Source: Torymus aiolomorphi (taxonomy: Eukaryota > Arthropoda > Insecta > Hymenoptera > Torymidae). From it: 64,000 nucleotides of DNA. The position numbers were made by a program, and so were the translations under genes. The stretch spans positions 247,364,430 through 247,428,429 of the forward strand of contig CM070874.1 in NCBI GenBank assembly GCA_036365515.1, given 5' to 3'. Below the pieces are notes generated by a model. That model was given only the letters and a program-made list of their open reading frames with translations. It searched no databases and was not told the origin of the DNA. This document shows, piece after piece, positions 29,370-40,357 of the stretch. How positions within the stretch are numbered: position 1 is the stretch's first letter; each line of letters begins with the position of its first letter.

Positions 29370-32334
29370 TGACGACGGTTCTACAAATAAACATGAACGG
29401 CGTCGTACTCGCTGACGACCTGTTTACTAAACGAGTGAGCCAGGGGCTCGCGGACGTGTCATTGGTTATCGAACAGTATAGGCATCGGGCCCGCAATACG
29501 ACCACGTGGTTCGCGGACGGACCCACACAGCGGCGGTCTGCATAGCAGGTAGACATAGGTCAAAGATTACTGGACGAGGCAAGGGGGTGGATTTAGTATG
29601 GGCGCACGGCGGGGATGTTACCTACATGAGCGTGTATATATCCCCCAACTTACGGAGAAACGAATTTCTTAGGCAGGTTGAACGCATGGAAGACGTATTG
29701 CGGAATATCTCTGGCCTCCTACTGGTTGCAGGAGATTTTAAAGCAAGGGCGATAGAATGGGGTATGCCAGAGAGGAATAGTAGGGGCAGGAATTTACTCG
29801 ATATGGCCGCTAGATTAGGATTGGAGGTTGCGAACGAGGGCACGGGCACTACTTATCGACGCCAGGGGTCAGCGAATCCATACCAGACGTCACATTCGCA
29901 TCTGAGCAACTAGTACTGAGGATTAGTAACTGACAGGTCTTGGAGGAAGAGTCAGACAGTGACCACCAGTACATCACGTTTACGGTTTTGGATAGGGTAG
30001 GTGTACTCCAAGCGAGCAGATCATTACCGCGGTGGAACGCCCATCGATTAAACGTGCATCGGCTAGTAGGAGTGCACCACAAAGGTCCGACGAAAATTTT
30101 TTATCAGGCCGGGAGCGTGCGGAAGCCCAGGTGACCAGAGCAACGTCAGCTATAGTAATAGCATGCGATGCCTCTATGACGCGAAGCAGAAATAGAAATC
30201 GCAGCCAAACAGCGTACTGGTGGACGGGGGAGATCGCGGAGTTACGTAGGGTATGCTTGAGGTTTCGTAGACGGGCGCAGCGCGCACGGGAACGACGCGG
30301 GGCCACCGTTTTTAACGCTGAATTTAAACAGGCACAGAAAAGGTTAAGGCTCGCGATTAAGTCCAGTAAGCGACGATGCTGGAAAGAGGTGTGCGACGAA
30401 GTTAACTCCGACCCGTGGGGACTAGGCTACAAAATCGTAACTCGTAAAATAGGGGCAATGAAGCCACCGGAGATAAAAGAAGCACGAATTGATAAGTGAG
30501 ATAGTTGACGGGCTTTTCCCTGAGCATCCGCCGAGGGAAGAGACTCTGTATGAGGACGTGCGACAGGAGGATATACCCTCGTTTACCAAGCCTGAGCTAT
30601 GGCTAGCGATTAGTTCTCTTAAGAGCGGCAAGGCGCCAGGCCCCGATGGGATTCCAATGGAGGTTTTAAAGACCATCGCCTCACGATGCCCGGAAACCTT
30701 ACTGGATACCTACAATGCATGCATCAGGGAAAGTGTTTTCAGCAGTCGTTGGAAAAGGGCGAAGCTTATCCTTATCAGCAAGGGAAAGGAAGACATGACA
30801 TCCCCGTCCGCGTATCCGCCGTTTAGCCTATTAGACACGATCGGCAAGGGTATGGAGGCGCTACTAAGGAGCAGAATCCAGAACGCGATACAACAATTAG
30901 GGGGTTTATCGGAAAACCAGCATGGATTTAGAAAGGGTTTTTCGACGATAGGCGCGATAGAATCGGTGACCGCGGCGGTATGGCGATGTCACGGAGCGCA
31001 ACCACTGGTGTTGGTAGCAACGCTGGACTTTAAAAACGCGTTCAATTCGGTTCGCTGGGTAGACCTACTCGCAGCGCTAAGGGGCTTCGGAGTCCCACCC
31101 TACATACTACGCGTAGCAGAGGACTATTTCCGGGATTGCGAACTCATTATCGAGACGAGCGAAGGGACGGTGGTTAGGAAAATTACGGCAGGCGTTGCAC
31201 AGGGATCACTGTTGGGCCCCGATTTTTGGATCGCGTGGTACAACGGTTTGCTGCGTGGATATGCCCAACGGGGCATTTCTTGTAGGATACGTGGACGACA
31301 TCGCGGTGGTGTTAGAAGTACGGAACGCGGACTTGGCACAACTTATCTTGTGCCAGGTAATGAAACGAGTGACTAGGTGGATGACGGAGCACGGGCTCAG
31401 TCTCGCCCTGGCGAAAACCGAGGTAGTACTATTGACACGTAAAGAGATCCCTACGATACTACCGATGTACGTAGGATCCGAGTTAGTAACTTCGAGGCCG
31501 ACTGCGAAGTATCTAGGGGTCACCCTGGACTCAAAGCTTTGCTTTTGGTCCCGCATCAGGGAAGTAACAGCAAAGGCAGAAGCTCGTATAGTGGCACTAA
31601 GTAGCTTAATGCGCAACGTTGGAGGCCGGCGGACATCCAAGAGAAGACTCCTCATGGCGACGACCAACTCTATACTCCTCTATGGAGCGGAGATTTGGGC
31701 TGATGCCATGGAAGTTATCAAGTACAGGAACTGAATGGTGGCGGTTCAGCGGCGAGGTGCGCTGGGAGTTGCTTTCGCATATCGGACGGTGTCGGAAGAG
31801 GCTGTGGCGGTGATAGCTGGTATGATTCCGCTCGATCTGTTCGCACGCGGACGGAAGCTGATCTACGATAGGAGCGTAGAAGTAGGACGGGCAGACGCGG
31901 AGGGTGAAGCCCGCCGCCAGACACTACAAACTTGGCATGAGAGGTGGAGGACAGGGACGAAGGGTAGATGGACCTACCTATTGATTCAAGACATAACGAG
32001 GTGGCTGCGACGGAAGTACGGGGAGGTTAACTTTTACCTTATTCAGTTCCTGACAGGACACGAATACTTTCGATATTACCTATTTAAATTAGGTAAAATA
32101 AATACGTCGAAATGTAAATACTGCGGGCACGAGATAGATGACGCGGAACACACCTTTTTCGCATGTAATAGGTGGGCCGCGGAAAGACAGCGATTGGAGG
32201 TGATGGTAGGGCGACTCTCGCCCGACGTGGTGATCAAATGCATGCTTTCAGGGAAAGACCGATGGGATGCGATAAATACTTTCATCGAAAGGGTACTGCG
32301 CGCGAAAAAACGAGACGAATGCTTAATAGATTAG
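29370..32334 (+). pseudogene. R1-like ORF2: endonuclease, RT, C-terminal CCHC
   Basis: The endonuclease part (29370-30000) retains VLRNISGLLLVAGDFKARAI (usual Asn replaced by Lys in GDFN) and SDHQYITF; it has frameshifts and stops. The RT frame (30489-31376) shows SGKAPGPDGIP, TLDFKNAFNSVRW and GVAQGSLLGP. After a frameshift near 31260 comes GYVDDIAVV (31285-31311), where R1-clade enzymes usually have FADD or YADD. The thumb ([12 protein letters not shown]) continues to 31733 (TGA), and the last frame 31735-32334 ends with CKYCGHEIDDAEHTFFAC, the C-terminal Cys-His motif typical of R1-clade ORF2. Reaction: nicking of target DNA and target-primed reverse transcription. Confidence 0.85.
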
Positions 32335-32608
32335 ATAGGGCATCGTAGAAAGAATGAACGTAGGAAGGACGGATGACGCCCCCGGGGGCGGTAGGACTGC
32401 GGCCCGACCTGAAGTAATGCGAAAGCGGTTCCGGGTCGAGGCTGCCGTAGGGATAGGTTTTGGGTGTTTAGGGGGTAGAAATCCCTCAAACCACGGAGCT
32501 CGCTACTCCGTGATGATCTTAGTGGGCCTCCCTTCTTACTCCACCTCCAAAGCAAGCACGGGCGCCCCGGAAGATTCACCTAGTACATCGGAAAAACAAA
32601 AAAAAAAA

Positions 32609-32677
32609 ATGTCTGATTTAAGTAATAAATGGTAAATTTATTTATAGAATTTTAAGTTCTTATTACTATTTATAAAC
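32609..32677 (+). other. NUMT: short mitochondrial segment between two insertions
   Basis: Starts with the second copy of the 11-bp TSD (32609-32619) and ends with AAAC (32674-32677), the TSD of the next element. It joins 28068 on one side and 37871 on the other once both insertions are removed. Confidence 0.75.
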
Positions 32678-34096
32678 TGTCACGGGGTGGTTATTTGAAC
32701 TAAGGCACGTTTCACCTGCGTACCTTAGCGGTTGAATTCCGTATCTCTCGGTTCAACTCTCGGAGATGTAATAGCCAGATTAGGTAACAGACGCTACAAC
32801 GTCGTACAATGTTAACCTAATTTGGTTACTTACCGTGCAACACGCAAGTCGAAGACTCGCGCTTTATTTCTCACCAGTGACTCGAACTCCTCTCCTGGTC
32901 GCTGGTTCGTGTGCTGGCTGCTGAGATGAAACGAAACGTATCCTCTTACGTAACGACCGCGCAGGCGTCGGGGAGCGGGGAATGACTAAGGTCGCGAAAT
33001 GATAACTCGGGTGGTTAAAGTTAATAACAAAAGACTATGATTTATTGAATAAAAGGTATAATGAGTTGAATGAATAATTAATAATTTAGACAGTGGAAGT
33101 GTCGCATTGAAATAGATTAATTGCCCTACCTAACGGTGTGCCAGCACGTTGTCTCAGACGTCAGCTGTCTCGAGGGCTGACGTCACGCTCGCGGTAATAC
33201 ACGCTGTGTACGCGCGGTAACATAAGCCTCACGTCTACAGTAATATACGTAGCGTACTCATCGTCTACGCGAGTGAGAGAGCGGTTGCGCTCGCGTGTCG
33301 CGACATACACACACACTTAACTGAGCCTGAGAGAGAACAGGCTACTAACGCATGTCGTCTGCGCACTTCTTATGCGCACTTGCCGGTTACAAACTGCCGG
33401 CAAGCTAAATCATTGTCGGTAACCTTCTAAGGTTGATGACCCGAGCCTGTGCTCTCTCTACGCTCGCTATCTCCGCACTGGAACGCCTATTCGGGGCTGC
33501 TGTTCAGGTGGCGACGAGCCTGGACAAACGGTTACGCGTACTTACTCGCGACGCGGTTGATACGTGCACGCTTACCGCTATTGTAGGTTAGATTCATACG
33601 GTGTGGCCTAGGTTTCTCGCAAGCATCCTCGCTGCTAGACTGGCTTCATTGTATCGCCTCTCGTGATACTCTCTGCTGCTTTCGTGCCAGGCGAACATGC
33701 TTACTGCACTAGGATGTTGCTGGTTCGGGAGTACGACAGGTAGTTCTAGCCTGTCGCACTATCTCTGAGCTCTCCTCGTGTTTCTGTCGAAAGTACGGTA
33801 TAATACATTTCGCGGATCACGATAGTGGCCTCGGGATGAATCACGTATTTACTCCTGAGGTTACAACTATCAAACACTTCACAATTATCGCGGAAAACGT
33901 GATATCACCGTGAACTCACTATCGCGCGCGTCTGTGTCCGAACGATAACAACAACATTAATGCCGATCACGTCTCCGCCGGCACCTTCGTCATGCTCTCA
34001 ATGCAGCTCCAATACTGCATCAAGGCGCCATCTAACGTTCGTTACCACGAACTTATTTATTGCCGATTTATTACCGACGTCGGTTCGGCAGGCCGT
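32678..34096 (-). repeat. 3' LTR of the family A element
   Basis: Complete, 1419 bp. On the minus strand it starts TGTCACGGCCTGCCGAACCG right after a G-rich polypurine tract (GGGTGGGGGGTG, 34096-34110) and ends ACCACCCCGTGACA. It shares both ends and several internal blocks with the solo LTR but differs enough in the middle to be another subfamily. Confidence 0.85.
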
Positions 34097-37000
34097 GACA
34101 CCCCCCACCCAGACATCGCTTATCTCCAGATGGACGACTCTGTACAAAAATTCGACGTCGGTTGTTCCTGACAACTCTAGAACAACTCTGTGTCTGTCAC
34201 CTTTATTCAGCAAGAACTCTTTCTCACTCTTCAGGATCTGAAGAATTAGCTTCGGTAAAAGCTTTCTCTTTCTCTAGCTCTACAGGCTGATCTACCTGTA
34301 AAACTAGCGGTATGTGATTCGCTATGATTCGCCTTGATTATCTACTAAGACAGGAATGTTCATCTCTTCACATCTGTGGCTTCTCATTGTCCACTACTTC
34401 ATATACAAATAGCTAATCGGCGCCTGATACGTTCCAGCCAGGCGACGATGATAAAAGCGACGACACAGCTTTTGCTATTTTTTTTTACTTGATTGGATCC
34501 AGCGCCCGCTGGGCTGGATTCTCTCTAGTGGCGGGTCGCTCTTCGCCGTTTCTTCTTCTTCCTCCGGTGGTCGGGCGACGTCATCCTTCTCTTCGCGTTC
34601 TTTGGCTTTTCTTCATCCTTCTGCTTCTGTTCTGAAAGCCAAGTGTTGCCCTCGGAGATTCTTCGGATTCTCGAAACTCCGAAACGAACTTCCGTAGCCA
34701 TAGTACTGGACAGGCGAAACGACCTGTCGAGCTACCCTTTGTACTTACTCACGCCCAGCTGGTGTGATGCAGCGCATTGCGGGGTGGCCTTCCCCTAGGG
34801 TATGCTCGAATCAGATAGATCGCTTCTAAGGTCACCGCCTACGTTACCTGGAGTTAAACAAACTCCAAACCAGGCATCGTTACCGTCGATTCGACAAAGA
34901 AATTGGGAACGGGATGCCTGGCGGCACAAAGCGGATGCGGAGCTAAGCCTCGACGCATTTACGGTACTTGGCGAAACGTCTGGTCACTTTTATCAGTTAC
35001 TGGTGTGACCGGCCGGGAAATGACCTGTCATCGCGGCTTAATGTTGGGGAAAATTAGTTGGGCAACGATGCCACGTGAGAGGATCACCTGATCTGGCCTA
35101 GTGGCATTCGGCTTCCGGTCGAGGGGTCCGATCCCTCCGAGGATCTTCATATCTCTTCTTTTCGTCTGAAAGTTGACGGCTTGGTGAATTTTCCCGTGTC
35201 CTTTTCCACCATCCATCGAACTTTAACAACGCTACGATGGTTCGGTATCGAAGTTTGTTACCTGCCGTACGCTAAAAGCTACCGTTGACCTGTCCCGCTC
35301 GTCACTTCATGTGAGCTTCTTTGATCAAACGATGTATCTCGCTGTCTTTGCTTTAGCGACGGCAGGTTATGGCTCTCTCGGCTTCTCAGTAACCTATCAC
35401 GCCACAGCCATAGCAGCGAATGAGACCTGAGGGTTGTCTTTGACCTTATCGACGGTCGTCCTTGCTCTTTAAGGCCCTCCAATGAGTCCTCAGGGCTATC
35501 CTTGACCTTTCTCGTCGGTTGTCCTTGCCCTTTAAGTTACTCGACCTTAGAGTTGTCCTTGACCTTGTCGACGGTCTTCCTTGCCCTTGTAATGAGGTCT
35601 TTGTTTCTTCTTCAAACAATTTCATGGAGCTTTCACTTCGACTGCTAATGGTACTTTGAACTGTCAATGCTCATGCCCTTTTCTCTTCTCGGACGTGGCG
35701 GCCTCGTTCGTCTTCTTTGTCTTCCAAAATCATCGTCACTCTTTTCTTCGTCGTCACTGCTAAGTACTCTTCGTTACTCGTTCCTTGCTTAGCAGTGACT
35801 TTCCATCTTGCGATGTCTTTTTCTTTTCTTTATCGCCCTCTTCGCTGTTGCTTGCGGCATTTCTCTCTTTCTGGTGCCGCATATCACCAAGGTTTTGACT
35901 TGCCTTGGTGAGTTCTCCCCCTCCCAGGCTCTACCGTGGCTTTTAACCTTTAGAGGACGGGATGGCCCCTATACGGGCCATGCCCACGATCGACCCTTTA
36001 CATGTGTTAGTTTTGAGATGTGAGACATCACAAAAACTCGATTTCTATAGAAAAGTGAGAGAAAACAGTAAACCCAAATCCCCGTCCTCTAAAGGTTAAG
36101 CAGCGGTTGACTCCTGCTTATCAGCGGCACCTGGGAAGAGAGCCCCACCTTTCATGAAGGTTGCCCCTAAATCTTCTTGTTTCACGTAAAGGGCTTGTTC
36201 TTCTTCTGGTACAAATTCTTCAGCGTTTTGTACCAGTTTTATCTTGGTTGTCGTTCGCCATTTCCTTTAAGCGCGTGTTGGTGATTCAGAGCGTGTTTGT
36301 GTGAGCGTTTTCTAAGGGGGATCGTTCCCTAAGGCACACCTTCTTTATATAAATAAATAATGAAATATATAAATAATTTATAATATTGGTTTTGTCTACC
36401 TAATCTTCACGCTCTGAATTGCACCTCGAGTCGCAGACGGTTTGATACCAGTTGTTCGATTTCAAAACGCACTGGCTGGTTTTTTTCTTCAATGGCCAGT
36501 AATTGGTACTTCGATCCCGATTTAACACCAATTACTGGTTTGTTACTGTCTTCCGCTTTATTATATTTTTCACAAAAAAAATTATGCGATTACAATTTTA
36601 TATTTTTCACAAAAAAAAATATAAAACACGAAAAAAAAAATTTCTACCAACCAGTTCACCGCGGGTTCGAATCTACCCCTCAGTTCGATTCTTGTTCACC
36701 GGTTCAATTCTTTTGAGGGTATCGCATCTACTAGCCTTCACTAGGCTAGCAACTGGTATCGATTGAACGCTCGTCACAAATTTTGTCGGGTACTCCATCC
36801 CATGATGCTTCTCTTCACAATTTCTTAACATCACAAAAACAATAAAATCTCGCTCGCAAACTAACTTCGCCTAGGTGCACCGATCTAACTATTTGTCACG
36901 ATGCTCTATAAAAAAAATAGCAACTTTGTAGCCTACAGCAATTTATCTTGATTTTTCTCAAAAATCTTCGAACTTCTACCCTCAGAGGGTTTGCTGTAGG

Positions 37001-37138
37001 TTGGTTGTTGTACTTTAGTCACTTCCTTGCTAAAAATCTAAAAAAAATCGGAAAAACGCAAAAAGAAGTTTTTGGGATTCGAACTTTGCTCCTTCGCAGT
37101 CAAAATTTCGCGATATTCCCAAGCACACACACGTTTAG
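34097..37138 (-). other. Internal region of the family A element, non-coding
   Basis: Read on the minus strand there is no frame with gag, protease or RT motifs. A basic stretch around 34500-34640 (KKKKRRR-like) could be a relic of a nucleocapsid. 35420-35600 contains a short repeated motif around CTTGACCTT and CGACGGTC. A TTAA-flanked MITE lies at 35947-36095. Otherwise I see nothing. Confidence 0.6.
35947..36095. mobile_element. 149-bp piggyBac-type MITE
   Basis: Inverted termini CCTTTAGAGGACGGG and CCCGTCCTCTAAAGG. Flanked by TTAA at 35943-35946 and 36096-36099, the target duplication of piggyBac-like elements. No coding capacity. Confidence 0.85.
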
Positions 37139-37145
37139 GGCGCCA
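37139..37145 (-). promoter_or_regulatory. Primer-binding site of the family A element
   Basis: On the minus strand TGGCGCCCTAAACG starts here, directly after the shortened 5' LTR. TGGCGCC is identical to the first seven bases of the PBS of the gypsy element at 12073. Confidence 0.65.
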
Positions 37146-37866
37146 TAATAATAAAAGACTATTGTTTATTAAATAAAAGATGATGAAGTTAAATGATGTG
37201 TGGTTCGCCTCTTCGCGTCGGCGGCCTTCTAAGGTTGATGACCCGAGCCTGTGCTCTCTCTACGGTCGCTCTCTCCGCACAAGAACGCCTATTCGGGGCC
37301 GCTGTCCAGGTGGCGACGAGCCTGGACAAACGGTTACGCGTACTTACTCGCGACGAGGTTAATACGTGCACGCTTACCGCTATTGTAGGTTAGATTCATA
37401 CGGTGTAGCCTAGGTTTCTCGCAAGCATCCTCGCTGTTAGGCTGGCTTCATTGTATCGCCTCTCGTGATACTCTCTGCTGCTTTCGTGCCAGGTGAACAT
37501 GCTTACTGCACTAGGATGTTGCTGGTTCGGGAGTGGACAGGTAGTTCTAGCCTGTCGCACTATCTCTGAGCTCTCGTCGTGTTTCCGTCGAAAGTACGGT
37601 GTAACACATTTCGCGGATCACGATAGTGGCCTCGGGATGCATCACGTATGCACTCCTGAGGTTACAACTATCACCGCGAACTCACTATCGCGCGCGTCTG
37701 TGTCCGAACGATAACAACAACATTAATGCCGGTCACATCTCCGCCGGCACCTTCGTCATGCTCTCAATACAGCTCCAATACTGCATCGAGGCGCCATCTA
37801 ACGTTCGTTACCACGAACTTATTTATTCCCGATTTATTACCGACGTCGGTTCGGCAGGCCGTGACC
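37146..37866 (-). repeat. 5' LTR of the family A element, lacking its last 345 bp
   Basis: Matches the 3' LTR from its TG end to the segment around AATAAA...GTCTTTTATTATTA. There it stops and the PBS begins, whereas the 3' LTR continues for about 345 bp to ...CCGTGACA. It also lacks an internal stretch near 37195-37225 relative to the other LTR. Confidence 0.75.
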
Positions 37867-37870
37867 AAAC

Positions 37871-38205
37871 ATTTAATAGTGTATATATTATTTATGAATT
37901 TTAATATTAAATTTTATTCATAAATTTTTAAAAATTATTATTGTTACATTATAGTTATTCCAATTTTTTTTATTTCAGTTTTGATAATTTTTATTACTAC
38001 TTCATGATTTTCAATATGATTAGTAATGGAAATTAATTTAATTTTATTTATTTTTTTACTTATATGTGATAAATTAATTAAATATGAAAATTTAATAATA
38101 TATTATTTAATTCAATCTTTAAATTCATATTTATATTTAATGTTTTTTTTATTGAATTTATCTACTATTTCATTAAATATTCAAAATTTAAGTTTCTGGT
38201 CGTCG
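37871..38205 (+). pseudogene. nad2: NUMT: nad2 5' part
   Basis: Under the mitochondrial code: IPIFFISVLMIFITTSWFSM, then WLVMEINLILFIFLL and YYLIQSLNSYLYLMFFLLN, matching the first third of insect ND2 ([20 protein letters not shown] region). It is cut at about 38205 by the Penelope-like element. The open frame 38026-38217 is this fragment and not a separate gene. Confidence 0.88.
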
Positions 38206-38344
38206 AGAAAATTGTAAGTACCGTACCTATTAAATACAATATCAATATAAATAATGTTTTCTCTACAAATGTTTCATTAAACTATTATTTTTATATAAAA
38301 GGTGAAAGACGGTTGGTTTTCGAGTCACTTTATTGTCAATTACT

Positions 38345-38388
38345 TAGACAACGGTTCGGTGGCTGGTTTGCCACCCTCATCAGGTCTA
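38345..38388 (-). ncRNA. Hammerhead-ribozyme-like motif
   Basis: Minus strand. Stem I UAGAC (38388-38384) pairs with GUCUA (38349-38345). The core CUGAUGA starts at 38383. Stem II GGUGGC/GCCACC is a perfect 6-bp helix with a 6-base loop (38375-38358). Then GAA (38357-38355), followed by CCGU and U before stem I. Canonical hammerheads of Penelope-like elements have GAAA here, so the base after GAA (A15.1) is changed to C. Hammerheads in the flanks of Penelope-like elements are published knowledge. This copy probably cleaves poorly or not at all. Confidence 0.7.
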
Positions 38389-39021
38389 TAAACATTAATA
38401 ACATTGTAGACAATATGGACAATAACTTATAAAAATTATAAAAATGTGTAACAAAATTGTAATACCTTCAATCGTCAATAATTACAATTCATAATTTCCC
38501 TTTGGGATCGTCAAGTAATCGTTACAACTATAATTTTAGAACCAATATTATTAATACCGATTGTTGCAGAGAAATTGAGAAAATTGTCAAGAAAAATATT
38601 ATGATCTTACCTCATGAAGATTTTTTCTTTAAATTTAGAAAGAAACTAGTCAGAATAAAGTGAAAAAGGTAAAAATATTATAAAAAGTGTATAAGGATAA
38701 CGGACAATAATAAATTAACAGTAAGTGTACATGGACAGAACAAAATAAATTAACAGAAATTAGACGTGTACACGTCTTATCACAGAATATAATACTGAAT
38801 AGTTATACTATATTTAAATTCTATTTAATGAGAAGCGATATCTACAATTTTAGTCCGGTACTATAATATTTAAAATTGTGATGATAACATGGAAATTTAT
38901 GTTACCTGGAGATTTTGAATTAAACCGTGAATTAAAAACACACAAGGTAAAATCAATATACTTTTTTTACAAGCAAATTTTTTTATTTTAATTTATTTAA
39001 AATTGGGGCGTAACTGCATAT

Positions 39022-39429
39022 TTAACTGCTGTGTAAATTTTTTGTGTCATCTTTTTTGTTTATAGGATTAGTTTCGAGATAAATATGTAACATTTCGTAT
39101 AATGTTCTCCTATGCCAATTAGTTTCTCTATCGAGAACTTGGTAGTTTTCAAAATCAAACGTATGAGATTCGTCCTGCATATGTTTGTTAATGACAAGAG
39201 TCAGATCATTTTTCTTGGAATTTCTTAGATGTTTAGAGATCCTAGTAGAAACCATTCTTTTGAATTCACCTATGTATATAGCATCGCATTCCTTACAATT
39301 GATTCTATAGACACAGTTATATTGTTCTTTAAGTGGAGTGATATCTTTGCCTCTTTTTATTAGATTGCTGAGATTATCGCAGATTTTTGGTAAAACTCTA
39401 ATTCTAAACTTTATAAACTTTACTGACAT
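39022..39429 (-). pseudogene. GIY-YIG endonuclease domain of the Penelope-like element
   Basis: Residues NCVYRINCKECDAIYIGEFK carry the CxxC and the YIG part of the GIY-YIG nuclease (first tyrosine in VYRI), followed by R in STRISKHLR and E in LYEMLHIYLETNP, the catalytic positions of the family. It nicks the target during insertion. The frame starts with a KFRIRVLPKICDNLSNL linker typical of these elements and is otherwise open for 135 codons, but its link to RT is broken. Confidence 0.85.
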
Positions 39430-39578
39430 TTTCTCAAAAAATGTTTTATATATGGTAAAATGACATGTGTAGAATATCTGGGTTTAGTGGAATTATTATT
39501 ATTTATAGCAGTATTATTATTATTAGTGTCATCATTATGACTAAGACTAATGCTACTATTTTTATTGGCCAATCCTTT

Positions 39579-40357
39579 TTAAGTACCAATCCTTTTATTT
39601 ACGTGAAACCTTATAAATCCTAACGGATAACAATTGTTCTCTAAAAGTTGAGTAATAGGACTTATATTTTTATTATGAAATTTTTTATTTGCAAGCAATA
39701 AAGCTTTGTCGATTAAAGAATAAACCATTCGTTTTTTATGTGCTATAGGGTGGTTAGAGTTAAAATTAAGAAATCTGCCCGAAAAGGTAGGTTTATGATA
39801 CCAATACGTTATTAATTTGTTGTCTTCTCTAATAATTTTCATTTCTAAAAAGTTTAACGTTCGATCTTCTTCAATCTCATGAGTAAATATTAGTCTATCG
39901 TCATAAGAGTTGAATGTTTGGATCATATAATCTATTTTACTTTTCGGAATTATGGTGAAAATGTCATCTACATATCTTCCATAAAAAAGAGGTACGAAGT
40001 CTAAACTTCCTAGACAATCTTGTTCAAGATTATCTATGGAAAACCAGCAAAAAGTGGCGATATGGGCGAACCCATTGAAGTACCATATAACTGCTTATAA
40101 ATGTGTTATTAAATTTAAAATATATGTTATTCATCAAAAATGTTACAACTTCCAAAATATTATCTAAGGAAATGTCATGTTTTTTCACAAGGTAAGGATA
40201 TCTTTTTATAATAGCTTTTTTAACTAATTCTAAACTAATGTTAGTAAACAATGAAGTAGTGTCAATGCTAATTAATACATGGTCTTCAGGAATTTCTAAA
40301 TTCTTAAGTTCCCCAAATGAAAATAATAATCGTACAACTATGTTACAATCTAGTACA
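39579..40357 (-). pseudogene. Penelope-like RT, C-terminal pieces
   Basis: 40251-40030: LFTNISLELVKKAIIKRYPY and EVVTFLMNNIYFKFNN. 40080-39960 encodes the catalytic neighbourhood (GSPISPL-like FPS and YGRYVDDIF-type residues read across the gap; the frame is broken). 39926-39579: LIFTHEIEEDRTLNFLEMKI, YWYHKPTFSGRFLNFNS and HPIAHKKRMVYSLIDKALLL, all recurrent in these RTs. It is interrupted by frameshifts and joined at 40357 to a foldback insertion. Confidence 0.8.

Larger units (their letters stand above)
28069..32608 (+). mobile_element. R1-clade-like non-LTR element, full length with TSD
   Basis: 4540 bp including a 5' leader of about 700 bp (28069-28783), ORF1, ORF2, a 3' UTR (32335-32595) and a poly(A) tail (about 32596-32608). 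An 11-bp TSD, ATGTCTGATTT, brackets it in a mitochondrial tRNA-cluster remnant. ORF1 carries an internal deletion of about 580 bp, so the element is full-span but defective. The leader contains GTCCCCAGGTTGCGGATCGG, a motif shared with the R1-clade elements at 46618 and 61521. Confidence 0.9.
32678..37866 (-). mobile_element. Family A LTR element without coding region
   Basis: The inverse orientation of the solo LTR at 220-1621. Left edge TGTCACGGGG and right edge GGCAGGCCGTGAC plus C (expected A), with a 4-bp TSD AAAC at 32674-32677 and 37867-37870. Two LTR regions are seen (32678-34096 and 37146-37866). The 3-kb internal region has a PBS but no gag or pol, so this is a large non-autonomous LTR derivative. 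The shared TGGCGCC primer site suggests the gypsy family at 10115-24366, or a relative, supplies the enzymes; that is inference. Confidence 0.85.
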
